The notes below the pieces were generated by a model. That model was given only the letters and a program-made list of their open reading frames with translations. It was not told the origin of the DNA and searched no databases. Both the position numbers and the translations under genes were made by a program. From Candidatus Melainabacteria bacterium (GTDB lineage Bacteria; Cyanobacteriota; Vampirovibrionia; Gastranaerophilales; Gastranaerophilaceae): a stretch of DNA of 64,000 nucleotides. Location of the stretch: positions 186,001-250,000 of the forward strand of contig CP091731.1 of NCBI GenBank assembly GCA_022009935.1. The letters run 5' to 3'. This document shows, piece by piece, positions 32,364 through 42,348 of the stretch. How positions within the stretch are numbered: position 1 is the first letter of the stretch; each line of letters starts with the position of its first letter.

Positions 32364-32593
32364 AGGAAGCCTCCGTTTTTCTTATTAATTCTGTTAGAAT
32401 AATGCGTTTTGTTAAATATGCATTCAAAAATAAAAAAGAATATTAAAATTCCAGTGTAACCAAATATAAGTCTAAGATTATTTGGTTCATAAACTAAAAA
32501 TGCAATCGCTCCACCACCCACAATGAACATTCCGTTCCACAAATGGTTCATTTCTTTAGCTATCATATTTAACTTAAGTTCAACATTATTCAT
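32341..32593 (-). CDS. Cassette gene B, copy 1: small two-segment membrane protein, one frameshift
   Basis: The first gene of the array. MNNVELKLNMIAKEMNHLWN precedes GMFIVGGGAIAFLVY (membrane segment 1). A second segment follows (LIFGYTGILIFFF), and after a one-base correction near 32432, LNAYLTKRIILTELIRKTEA to a stop at 32341. The tail and the DHLWNGMFIVGGGA-type block align with the other two B genes. The gene has a good promoter directly upstream with almost no leader. Confidence 0.65.
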
Positions 32594-32599
32594 ATAATT

Positions 32600-32627
32600 A
32601 TTATATGAAAATTTATATCTTTTACAA
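32600..32627 (-). promoter_or_regulatory. Candidate promoter of the A/B cassette array
   Basis: On the minus strand TTGTAA (32627-32622) and TATAAT (32605-32600) are 16 bases apart. The -10 box ends only 6 bases before the ATG at 32593, so transcription would start at or next to the start codon, giving a leaderless or nearly leaderless message. Confidence 0.55.
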
Positions 32628-32760
32628 GCATTTATCCTTGTTTAAACATATTGGGTTAAGCATTTGTAGTGACAAAGTCAGGCACGTTTTTTGTTTTTTT
32701 TTTGCCAAAATAGCCAACGATAAATCAACAGCCAATATGTAAAGGCAAAATAGTAGTAAT

Positions 32761-32792
32761 AAAGGCTTTATATCATTTGATATAAAGCCTTT
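32761..32792. terminator. Hairpin terminator at the end of the kor operon
   Basis: AAAGGCTTTATATCA (32761-32775) pairs perfectly with TGATATAAAGCCTTT (32778-32792). It lies just downstream of the korD stop on the minus strand and is similar in sequence to the hairpin at 31441-31474. Short T-runs flank both sides, so it may work in both directions. Confidence 0.75.
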
Positions 32793-32823
32793 TCATAGAT
32801 TTTCATACTTATTTGGTTATTTT

Positions 32824-33098
32824 TTATTTTTTTTCAACACGTATAGCACTGTCAGGACATGTCAAAGCACATGCACCACAGCCAATACAAATGTTAGGAT
32901 CCGGTTGAACAGCAGGTGTAGCATAAATACCAACTTCATTTGACCAAGAAAGGCACTTTTCACCTTTTGCATTCATAGGACATTTTTCCAAACACAAACC
33001 ACAGCCTTTGCACAAATCTGTATACAAAAGCCAGTCTGCTTTCCCTTTTTGAACACCTTCAACTTTTTATACCTTTTATATTGTTGTTTTTCACTCAT
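32824..33098 (-). CDS. korD: 2-oxoacid:ferredoxin oxidoreductase, delta (ferredoxin) subunit, one frameshift
   Basis: A small 2x[4Fe-4S] ferredoxin subunit with both cluster motifs: LCKGCGLCLEKCPMNA and ICIGCGACALTCPDSA. The start at 33098 overlaps the end of korC region by a few bases (ATGTAATAAAATG). A one-base loss in an A-run near 33040 separates a basic N-terminus (MSEKQQYKRYKKLKVF) from the cluster part. Reconciled length is about 91 residues. It passes electrons from the catalytic subunits to ferredoxin. It is last in the korABCD order read on the minus strand. Confidence 0.88.
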
Positions 33099-33102
33099 TT
33101 TA

Positions 33103-33684
33103 TTACATCCTCTTTTCTATACACATTGGCTTTTTTTCAACAAGTTTCATACCACAATCAAGTGCTTTATAGTTTAATTCACGTAATTCAGGTTTTTATC
33201 AAACTTTTTGCCCAAAGCATGTTCCATAGCTGATTTAACAAAATCAATCGGCATAACTTTAGTTGCTTGAATAATTACACCTAAAATAATTATGTTGAAT
33301 ACACGAACACTCAACTCATCATCATGTGCTATTTGGTTTGCAGGAATGCCAATAACTTCTTTGCATTCAACAGTTGGTTTTGTGTGACAAACTGATGTAT
33401 CATAAATAACAACTGTATTTTTGTCAATATAAGTTTGGCATCTTTCAATTGCACGGTCAGACAACATAATGACTATATCACCTTTTTGAAAAACGAGGTT
33501 CACCAATTTTTTCATCACCGATTTGACAAAAAGCAATTGAAACACCACCACGTTGTTCAACACCAAAGTTTGGTATATAAAGTATTTCTTTATTTGCTTC
33601 ATAACCTGCTTCAACTAATATTTTAGCAACAGATTGTACACCTTGTCCGCCTTCACCGGCTAGGACTATTTTTGTTCTTGTCAT
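33103..33684 (-). CDS. korC: 2-oxoacid:ferredoxin oxidoreductase, gamma subunit, frameshifted
   Basis: The gamma subunit helps bind CoA and stabilises the complex. The start at 33684 gives TRTKIVLAGEGGQGVQSVAK and, further on, YIPNFGVEQRGGVSIAFCQI, both typical of the KorC/PorG family. MLSDRAIERCQTYI and VFNIIILGVIIQ follow. Frames change near 33485 and 33195. The corrected stop is at 33103, 5 bases before korD. Reconciled length is about 193 residues. Confidence 0.88.
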
Positions 33685-33703
33685 TTTTTTCTCCTTTAAA
33701 AAA

Positions 33704-34460
33704 TTAATTAAGTCCTTCGGGAACAACAAAGTCTTTAACTTCAAAAAATTCTTCCATTTTTGCAAGTCTTGCAAATGTGTCTTTGTTGTTAGTTCTCCAG
33801 TTTAGAGGACATATTGATAATACTTCAACAAAAGAAAAACCGCCGTTTGCAACATTTGTAACTGCTTTTTTCAATGTTGCACGAAGTTTTCTTACATTGC
33901 TAACTGATGAACGAGCCACAAATGATTTAGCAGGGTCAACTATTGAAGCTACCATTTCTGCACCTTTTGCAGGTTTTCCGGTTGTTTCACAGTCACGACC
34001 GTATGGAGTAGTTTCTGTGATTTGTCCCGGCATTGTAGTTGGTGACATTTGTCCGCCTGTCATACCATAGTTTGTATTATTACATAACAAGATTAACATG
34101 TTTTCACCACGAACAGAAGCGTTTACCAAGTGTTGTGAGCCAATAGCCAAACCGCCACCATCACCCATATATGCGATACCTACTGTTCCCGGATTGGCAC
34201 GTGTAACACCATAAATAACCGGTGTTGTTCGACCATGGTGTGTTTGAACTGTGTCTATATTCATAAAGTTCCAAGACAACAAACTGCAACCGATGTCACA
34301 TCCAAACACTGAACGCTCTTGTAAACCCAACTCATCAATTACATAAGCAAGGCTTTTTAATATAATACCATGTCCACATCCGGGGCAAAATTTACTTGCT
34401 CCAACTTTTTGTATTTTGTGTACTTGGTATTTGTGGTGGTAAATTTAATAATTCTACCAT
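33704..34460 (-). CDS. korB: 2-oxoacid:ferredoxin oxidoreductase, beta (thiamine pyrophosphate) subunit, one frameshift
   Basis: This subunit carries ThDP. The start at 34460 gives MVELLNLPP; after a frame change near 34410, FCPGCGHGIILKSLAYVIDE follows, then CDIGCSLLSWNF and HHGRTTPVIYGV. The ThDP/Mg motif is AYMGDGGGLAIGSQHLVNAS, then LILLCNNTNYGMTGGQMSPT. The four-subunit order and the GCGH block fit the 2-oxoglutarate or 2-ketoisovalerate enzymes; substrate cannot be fixed from sequence alone. Confidence 0.92.
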
Positions 34461-34486
34461 TTTATTCTCCTTTATTTATATTTTAT

Positions 34487-35594
34487 TTATGCAACTACTT
34501 GTGATGACCCAATCATTTCTTCAACTTTGTGAATTAAATCATCACCTGTAACACCAACACCCATTTTGAATAATGTTGAATATGGTGTTGTTAATCCGTA
34601 TAATTTTTTCCAAAACCATACGAGCTAATTGACCATTTGCTGATTCTGTAAATAATATTTGTTTTGAACGTTTTACAGCATTACGTAATGGTTCAACAGC
34701 TAATGGACGAATAGTGATAGGACGGAACAAACCAACTTTTATTCCTTTTTCACGTAAAGCATCAATAGCTGTTTTAGCTGAACGAGCAACGATACCGTGA
34801 GCTATAATTAAAATTTCAGCATCGTCTGCTTTGTATTCTTCATATTCTGCCACTTCTTTAGCCATTGCATCAAAGTCTTTTTGATAGCCTTCCAAGTGTT
34901 CCATCAACTCTTCTTCTAAGTTGAATGTGTTTCTTAAGTGATTAGCATCACGGTCAACACCGATTTTACCAACAGCTCTTAATTCAGCAGGTGTCGGTTC
35001 CATTGTAATACCACGAGTTGCCGGGTCATACATCATAACAGGTTCTCTCATTTTACCTTGATAACCGTCAGCTAAAATAAATGTTGGGAATCTATATTTC
35101 CAAGCTGTATTGAATGCTTTTATAACATAATCATATAAATCTTGGTGTCCTGCTGTAGAATAAACAATACGGAAACCTTCGCCATTGCCACCAAAGCAAG
35201 TTAAGTTTGTTTCTTGTTGAGCATATATAACAGTGGCAGTAGATATTCCCCACGTTGCATAACTGCACATACAAATGGTATTCTCATCATTTCAGCCATG
35301 CTCATTGCATCTTGCATGATAACGTTTCCTGGCCTGCTGTTGCCGTAAAAGCACGTTTGCCTGCCAATATACCACCAATTGTCGAAAAACCGGCTGAGAT
35401 TTCATCTTCTGTTTGCAAGAAACCTGCTTCTGTTTTTTGGTAACAATTTACACCAAGTGTGCATAATTTCATTTTGGGGAGTGATTGGATAACCATACAT
35501 AAACTCAGCTTGTGCTGCATTTGCTGCGTATGCTATTACTTCATTCCCGGTTAGAAACATTTTAGTGTCTTTTTTCAATTAGTTTTTTAACCAT
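34487..35594 (-). CDS. korA: 2-oxoacid:ferredoxin oxidoreductase, alpha subunit, frameshifted
   Basis: The first gene of the korABCD operon. The preferred start is 35594 (MVKKLIEKRH, with an AAGG element upstream), joined by one base to FLTGNEVIAYAANAAQAEF. An ATG at 35560 is the alternative. YGYPITPQNEIM, LQTEDEISAGFSTIGGILAG and FILADGYQGKMREPVMMYDP are typical of KorA/VorB. ILIIAHGIVARSAKTAIDAL and KVGLFRPITIRPL form domain II. Frames change near 35564, 35440, 35325 and 34605. Corrected stop at 34487. The complex oxidatively decarboxylates a 2-oxoacid to acyl-CoA and reduces ferredoxin. Confidence 0.92.
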
Positions 35595-35674
35595 TTTTCT
35601 ACCTTCTTTTTTTACTTCACAATTTATACTTTAACACAAATACACTTTTTTTACAATTTTTTATATTTCTTAAT

Positions 35675-35709
35675 AAAAAAAGAGACTTTAATTAAAAACC
35701 TCTTTTTTT
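35675..35709 (-). terminator. Probable terminator after the gene at 35749-36992
   Basis: AAAAAAAGAG (35675-35684) can pair with CTCTTTTTTT (35700-35709) around an AT-rich loop. On the minus strand the stem is followed by T-rich sequence. The stem is mostly A-T, so it is weak. Confidence 0.45.
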
Positions 35710-35748
35710 TTTTTATGTTGTTTATTTAAATTTTCCTATCAATTTGTT

Positions 35749-36992
35749 TCAAAGCCCATCGGTCATTGGTAAAACAACATCTTTACCACTATAATTTAAG
35801 GTTGCAAAGTCTTTACCATCTTTTGAATGTGTTGTTACATTTTTTTGAATTTGTTTTTCTAAAAATGGAGCACATATTGCCTTAAAATCTCCTTTTGCAA
35901 TTCTAACCATTGTGTCTGTAAAAATTGTGCCATTTCCAACATCGTTAAATTGACCTCTTTTTTCAATAACATGCAAAGTGCCGTTTTCTCCTGCGGGTTT
36001 AAGAATTCCTTCTGTCACATGCCATTTGCGTACACCATGGTCATCTTTTTTAAAGTATCTTCTTTAACCGGGTCACCCAAACGACTTGCTATTTCTTGCA
36101 AGCCTGTTGGAGTAAACAAAGTTTTGCCAATATTTGTCATTACTTCATTTTTGTCACCTAATGCTGCATTTAATTTATTAATATCAGGTTTTTCAACAAC
36201 TCTGAAAGATTTTCCGTCTATCATTTGGAAAAAAATGCACCAAGTTTTTTCTCTTGTTTCTTCTTTTGTTGCAACATAACCATGTGTTATAACTGACACA
36301 TTTAGATCGTCTTTCAACTTTTTATATTCTGTAATTAAAGACGAATAATCCTTGTCTCCATAATAGCCAACATCATCTGTATAAGTAAATAATACAGGTT
36401 TGTCGCCTTTTATTATCCCTTGTTTTAAACCTTCAACCAAAACAGTTGCATCACCATCACTTTTTTCTGTTTCAATAATTTCAACTTTTTTCATCAGGAG
36501 ATAAAACTTGAGCTTGCATCATATGAAGCAACTCATTGTTTGATGTTGTTAGATATACAGGTCCTTCTTTATCCTCACCTAAAATTGCAGGCAAAGGCAT
36601 GATTGTTTTGTTTGTTTCATCTATACCGAGTTTGTCAGTTATGCTTTTTCGAATTTCAGCACATCTTGAACCTTGACCGCTTAAAAGCAAAGCTTTATCC
36701 GCAAGAGCATCAGTCGTTTTTGTATATTCTTCTCTATTTGAAACCAATTGCTGAGTTGCTTTTCTCCAACCAAATTTTTTAATAATTTTTGTGATTCTTT
36801 ATTACTTTGGGCTTTCGTTGTTAAATTTCTCATAAAATTTATAAATCTTAAGGTTGCTTTTTTCACCTGTTCTGATTGCGAATCTTTTGCAACTTGTGGA
36901 ATAAGTATTCCAAATGATGTATTTGCTTTCTTTGACTTAGAATTTACATTTTTGTACGAAAAATTTGCACCATTAATGCCATTAATCTGCAT
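35749..36992 (-). CDS. Divergent NDP-sugar nucleotidyltransferase-like protein with N-terminal tag, frameshifted
   Basis: The N-terminus MQINGINGANFSYKNVN...ANTSFG is a short tag-like leader. After a helical linker the segment DKALLLSGQGSRCAEIRKSI sits where nucleotidyltransferases have the LAAGxGTR loop. Further pieces match the fold: NKTIMPLPAI, KPVLFTYTDDVGYYGDKDYS, LNVSVITHGYVATKEETREK, FRVVEKPDINKL and TNIGKTLFTPTGLQEI. These resemble the product-binding strand, the VEKP loop and the NIGIYLF strand. The classical Arg/Lys catalytic loop is not clearly intact. Frames change near 36745, 36490 and 36020. Reconciled length about 413 residues. Assignment is by motif order only. Confidence 0.45.
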
Positions 36993-37171
36993 GAGATATC
37001 TCCTCCTAAACTACATATATTATGCTATATTTTACAAATATTAAGTGTTTTATTTCTACGATTGTAAATTTTTGTAAAAAAATAATAAAAAAAGTAGCAA
37101 ATTTTTTTTTACGGTTTTTTATATAAGTGTAAAACTCCTCTATAAACTCCGTAATACTAATTCTATCCATC

Positions 37172-37198
37172 ACGGCTCATTTTATGAGTCGTTTTTTT
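37172..37198 (+). terminator. Plus-directed hairpin with U-run
   Basis: ACGGCTCAT (37172-37180) and ATGAGTCGT (37184-37192) form a stem with one G-U pair, followed by seven T on the plus strand. No plus-strand gene precedes it, so it may end a small RNA or simply protect the end of bioY. Confidence 0.55.
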
Positions 37199-37829
37199 AT
37201 TTTTCAAGATACAAAGTTTTAATAGCTTTTCCAATAATAACCGCAATTAGACTAAAAATAATATCATAAAATATTTTTATACCGCTTGATGAAGACAACC
37301 AATTTGATATATAGCTAAATGATTCGTGTTTAAACATTAAAACCGTCATCATATACAAAATGCCAATAATATGTATCATCAATACTCCGATTACGGCACT
37401 TTGTACATACGATTTAAAATTATTATATTTGCATAGAATAGTGCTTACTATAAAGCCGCTTGGAATATAAGCAAGGATGAAGCCAAAAGTATATTTAAAA
37501 AGATAACCTGGATCTCCGCCAAGAGCAAAAATTGGCACAAAAAAATAACCCAAGCAAAATATATAAACTTATCGCTATAAAACCATATTTTCTGCCTAAC
37601 ATTGAAGCAACAAACAAAACAACAGGTATTTGAGGGATATACTTACAACAATTTGTATAATCTATTGTTGTTATACGCTTTAATAAAAACGTTGGCAATC
37701 CAATTTTGGTCAATGTGATTTGTGTAAAGGTTGCAACAGTTATTAAAAAATTCCCCACAAAACAAATACGCAAATTCCGAGTGAAAATCTTATTTTGTTA
37801 TTTTGTCTAATTGTTGTTTTTCTATCCAT
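37197..37829 (-). CDS. bioY: Biotin transporter BioY, frameshifted
   Basis: BioY is the substrate-binding membrane component of an ECF-type biotin transporter. The start at 37829 gives a basic N-terminus (MDRKTTIRQNNKIRFSL) and a first hydrophobic segment. The middle reads QIPVVLFVASMLGRKYGFIA then VPIFALGGDPGYLFKYTFGF and ILAYIPSGFIVSTIL, which match the GYLxGF region of BioY. Frames change near 37740 and 37540. About 208 residues and six membrane segments. EcfA/EcfT genes are not nearby; BioY can work with shared modules or alone. Confidence 0.75.
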
Positions 37830-37843
37830 AAATTATTTCTATC

Positions 37844-38362
37844 TTATTTATTTTCTTTTTTTATTTCATTATATATTGTTTTAAACTTATTATAAAATAT
37901 ATTTTCGCTAAACATAATTAAAGCATTTTCGTTATTGTCTTGATAATAATTTTTACGAATACCAACAGATGTCATGCCAAATTTTTCATATAAACTTATT
38001 GCTTTATCGTTTGATTCACGAACTTCAAGAGTGATATATTTTATTTCTTCTTTGTAACAAATGTCAACGAAAGCACACATAAGGGCTTGTGCAATTTGTT
38101 TTCGTTGAAAATTTTTGGCGACTGCAAAAAGTTGCAATATGAGCTTCTTCAAAAATTAACCAACAACCGATAAATCCAATCAAAGTGCCATCTTCAAGTG
38201 TTGCGACCAAATATTTTGAAAGTTCATTGTTTAGCTCGGTATAAAAAAGCATCCTCATACCATCTATGATTGCCAAAAGCATCTTTTTTCAATTTCAGAC
38301 ACCTGTGGCACATCCTCTTTTACCATTTCTCTTATGATTATTTTTAAACAATCATTTTCCAT
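37844..38362 (-). CDS. rimI: Ribosomal protein S18-alanine N-acetyltransferase-like GNAT protein, frameshifted
   Basis: A GNAT-fold acetyltransferase. The start at 38362 gives MENDCLKIIIREMVKEDVPQ, then YLVATLEDGTLIGFIGCWLI. The acetyl-CoA loop region reads QRKQIAQALMCAFVDICYKE, and the C-terminal half YITLEVRESNDKAISLYEKF, then GMTSVGIRKNYYQDNNENAL, is the RimI pattern. Frames change near 38282 and 38130. Reconciled length about 172 residues. It starts 10 bases after the glutamate synthase stop and may be co-transcribed with it. Confidence 0.82.
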
Positions 38363-38371
38363 AATTTTTAC

Positions 38372-40719
38372 TTACACAAAATTTAAGCTATTTGGTTGCA
38401 AAGTCCAAACCCCACAAGGACAAACACCGGCACACACACCACAACCTATACATCTTTCGATGTTTGAAGTATAAACTGTTTCACCTTTTTCGTTTTTAAA
38501 CTTTTCAATGGCACCTGTAGGACAAGCATTCAAACAAAATTCACAATCCCTGCAAGTTGCACAGCTTAAACACCTTTTATCTTCTTCATACCCAGGAGTG
38601 TTTTGAACTTTTATCGGCGAGTAAGTTGTGTAGTATTCAGGTTTTATGTCTTCCTTATCAACTTTTGGCCGTTTATCATATCTGCTTAAAGGTAAATTTT
38701 CAAACATATTAATGATATTGAATGCACATTTTCGACCGTCAGCAATTGCATTTGTAAATAATCCTTGTTTTACACTATCACCAATTGCAAAAATTTTACT
38801 GTTAGCTTCACATTGTTGAAATTCATTGACTTTTATCATATTACGTTCATCTAGGTATGAATTATCTAAAAAGTCAAAGTTTGGTCTGTCACCAATTGAA
38901 ATAATGACATTGTCAGCTTCAAGCAAAGTGCCGTCTTTAAGCCACACACCTTCTTTTTGTTATTTTGTCTGTGTAACAAGGCCAAAGTATTTTTGCACCA
39001 AGGCTTTGAGCGTGTTGTATTTCTTTTCAAAAGCCATTGGTTTCTGTATGTCAATTGCTGTAACTTCACAAGCCCCCATTTGATAAGCACCTATTACAAC
39101 ATCCATAGCTGCATTGCCGGCACCGATGATAACAACTTTTTTGCCGAGTTCAACTTTTTCACCTTTGTTTATTTTTTTCAAGAAATCAAGTCCTTTAATC
39201 AAATGTTGATGCCCTTCAAAAGGTATTACAAAAGGTGTATGCGCTCCGATTGCTATAACTGTTGCATCGAAATTTTTCTCAAGTTCACTGAAATCACTTT
39301 CTTTAACTTTCTTATTTAAATTAAACTTAATTCCACAATTTTTAATTCTGTGCAAGTCCGCATTTAAAGATTCGCGAGAAAGTCTGTCTTTAGGGATAAC
39401 TTGGGTAAGTTTTCCACCAATTTTTGCATCTTCTTCAAAAACTTCGACTTCAAATCCTTTTTGTTTTAATACCCAAGCACAAGATAATCCGGCAACCCCT
39501 GAGCCAATAATGGCAATTTTTTCTTTTTTTGTCTGTTTTAAATTTTTCAAACTTCACATCACGTGACATCATTGCCAAATCAGATATTTTTATATGTTCA
39601 TCAACAAAACAACGTGAACAGTTATCCATACATAACTGAGGGCAAACTTCACCGCAAACGCTTGAAGGGAAAGGACTATAGTCAAATATTAGGTCAACAA
39701 CTTCTTTAATTTTTCCTTGTTTAATCAAATTTATACGTTTTTGTGTTGGAATGCCTATCGGGCAACCAAATTCACAAGGTGCAGACAGCTTGTTATTATT
39801 CCAATATGGAATTCTTAAACGTTTATCACCTTTTGTTATAAATTCTTCAACTTTTAAATCGTCTTGATAAAAATCTCCAAAAATGCCACCTTGAACCCAC
39901 ATTTTTTCTCGAAAATCTTTGATGGAAATTCTATTGTTCTTTTTTGTAGCACTGTATGGTTTTGCGACTATTTTTTTCCATTCACTCCAAACACAAAGTT
40001 TTTTAAGTTCTTCAAGTCTATCGATTTTGTTCAAAAATTCATTGATACCAATATTTAGAAAATTGACATCTTGTTCATTTAAATCCTCAACCAAAACAGA
40101 GTCAGACAAATCGGATATATTTCCTCGAACATAGATTGTTCCGCCAACCATGCCGACACAAGACCGATGTCCGAGAACCGATTGATAATTTTCGCAATCC
40201 AAACCGCAAATGACAGCAGTTCCACCGCCCATAAATTCAAACGAAAAAGAGCCCGTGTTTTTAAGCACCCAAAGTTGTGGAGCATCAAATTTAGGGTCAT
40301 GCTTCATCAAAGAACCGGAACGAGTGCCAACCCGACCGCCGATAAAAATTCTTCCGCTTGCAGCACAATGTCCGGTTGTGTCGCCACCATCTCCTTTGAC
40401 AACAATTTCGGCTCCGGCATTTAACCAACCTACATCCGCAGGAGCAGAACCTTCGACAACAATGCTTGTTCCTTTCATTCCCATTGAACCGACACGTTGA
40501 CCCGGGTTTTTAACTATAAATTTTAAAGAACCTTCTTTGTCTTTAACCCACAATGGACCACCAATGTTATGTTGTCCGCAAGCGTTGATTTTAAATTGGG
40601 TATAGCCTTCATCCATTTTTTGATATATCAACTGGAAGCAATTTTTGAGTTGACAATCTTTTATTATTTTCTAATGAATCAATTTCACATATTTCTAATT
40701 TGGAGTCTTTAACAAACAT
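38372..40719 (-). CDS. Glutamate synthase: GXGXG domain fused to FAD/FeS small-subunit-like oxidoreductase, frameshifted
   Basis: The N-terminal 260 or so residues are the GXGXG beta-helix of glutamate synthase (GQHNIGGPLWVKDKEGSLKF, then GDTTGHCAASGRIFIGGRVG, GLDCENYQSVLGHRSCVGMV). This is followed by the small-subunit FeS domain (CEFGCPIGIPTQKRINLIKQ, VCGEVCPQLCMDNCSRCFVD), a Rossmann FAD domain (IAIIGSGVAGLSCAWVLKQK, VVIIGAGNAAMDVVIGAYQM) and two C-terminal 4Fe-4S motifs (CATCRDCEFCLNACPTGAI, CIGCGVCAGVCPCGVW). Frames change near 40615, 39540 and 38955. The start at 40719 overlaps gltB2 by 11 bases. The fusion joins what are separate subunits in many organisms. Confidence 0.85.
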
Positions 40720-42348
40720 GTTGTATTCCTAACCTCTCAGCTATATTTTTATCGACAGAAACCAGAGCATCGGAGCGTCCTATAGGAAGAGAACTGTTAC
40801 CGATAGGCGCCATTAATTTTTTCAATTCAAGATGTGTTGCAAGAAAATAATTAACAATATTTTGTGCAACCTTGTCAATGTCAAGTCTTGCAACAAGAAG
40901 CGGATTTTGTGTTGTTATACCTGCAGGGCAATTGCCTGTGTTGCAAGCGTTACATTTTCCACTGTCGTTGCCTAAGCAACCTGCGGCTTGAAGCCAAAGC
41001 CTTCCGGCAAAAATACCGTTTGCCCCCAAACACATCATTTTGAATGCATCGGCGGCTAATGCACCCCTCATACCAAGTCCGCCACCTGCCCAAAGAGGGA
41101 TTTGACCTTGTTTACCTTGGTGTACCGCTGCAAGATAACAATCACGCAAACGTGACACAATCGGATGTCCTGTATGATTTAAAGATATTTCATACGCTGC
41201 TCCGGTTCCGCCTTTGTATACCATCTAAGAAGAAACCCCCAACAATATTATACGGGTCGCGAAGCAAATTGTTATAAACCGAAACACTTGTGACTGAAGC
41301 TGCAACTTTTATAGCAACCGGAACTCTAAATTTGAAAGCTGAATTTAGTGACAAAAACATTTTTTGCACACTTTCTTCAATTGAATACAAACCTTGGTGA
41401 TTTGGAGGTGAAAGTAAATCAGCTTTTTGGAACACCGCGAATTTCTTGAATATGACGAGCTACTTTTTTAGCCATAAGAAGTCCGCCGTCACCCGGTTTT
41501 GCACCTTGTCCGATTTTTATTAAAATGCCTCCGGGGTCTTCTGTCATTTCAGGCATTGTATTTATAATACGGTTCCAACCAAAGTGGCCGGATGCTATTT
41601 GAAGTATCATATATTTTAAATAACGTGATTTTAAAAGCCTTGTCGGGATACCGCCTTCACCTGTGCACATTCTTACTTTTAAACCGCACACTTCGTTTAA
41701 ATATGCAGTTGCAATGGCAAGTGCTTCCCACATTCTTGTAGATAAGGCTCCAATTGACATATCACCTATTATAATAGGGTAAATCCAATTGACAGGTGGC
41801 ATGGATTTTGATATTTCCAAATTGCCGTTTTCATTAACGGCAAGAGGCAGTTCTTCAGGTGGCATAATCCGACCAAATGGAGCAAGAACATCAAATGTAT
41901 GACGTTGAGCATCAAGCGACGGGTCTGTCATTTGTGAAATTCTGCCTATTTTTATTTTATCAAGTGTTCTACCTTCTGTGTTTAAATTTGAGCGACCGCC
42001 TCTTTTTATTGAATCAACATGCTCGCATTTATACTTAATATTAAAACGACTTTCATCTTCATGAACTGCTTTTATTGCACCGTTTGGGCAAACACGGCTA
42101 CAAACTCCACAGCCTACACAATTTGATGCATTTCTGGCTATTTGTTTGATGACAGGAACCGTAGTTGTTGTAACTTGAGGAGTTGGTACATCACCAACGC
42201 TTAGAACTTTTCTTCGTTTTTCAACATCAACTTTTATTGCATTGAAGCTACAAGCTGCAACACATCTTCCACAAAGCGTACATCTTGTTGAGTCGTATTG
42301 TATTTGCCAATTTAAATCGTCTTTTGAAATTTCGTTTATTGTTGCCAT
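40709..42348 (-). CDS. Archaeal-type glutamate synthase, ferredoxin-FMN subunit, frameshifted
   Basis: Two N-terminal 4Fe-4S motifs (CTLCGRCVAACSFNAI, CVGCGVCSRVCPNGAI) precede the FMN/synthase barrel: IIIGDMSIGALSTRMWEALA, MCTGEGGIPTRL, QIASGHFGWNR, ILIKIGQGAKPGDGGLLMAK, then VYKGGTGAAYEISLNHTGHP and GGLGMRGALAADAFKMMCLG. A Cys-rich cluster loop (GNDSGKCNACNTGNCPAGI) holds the 3Fe-4S-type ligands. Frames change near 41425 and 41225. It overlaps the upstream amidotransferase gene by 13 bases. It converts 2-oxoglutarate plus ammonia from glutamine to glutamate. Confidence 0.9.

Noticed and set aside
31592..32593. Type I toxin-antitoxin with antisense RNA
   Set aside because: No divergent promoter or antisense hairpin structure seen; coupled A/B genes look like a protein pair. 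Not excluded fully.
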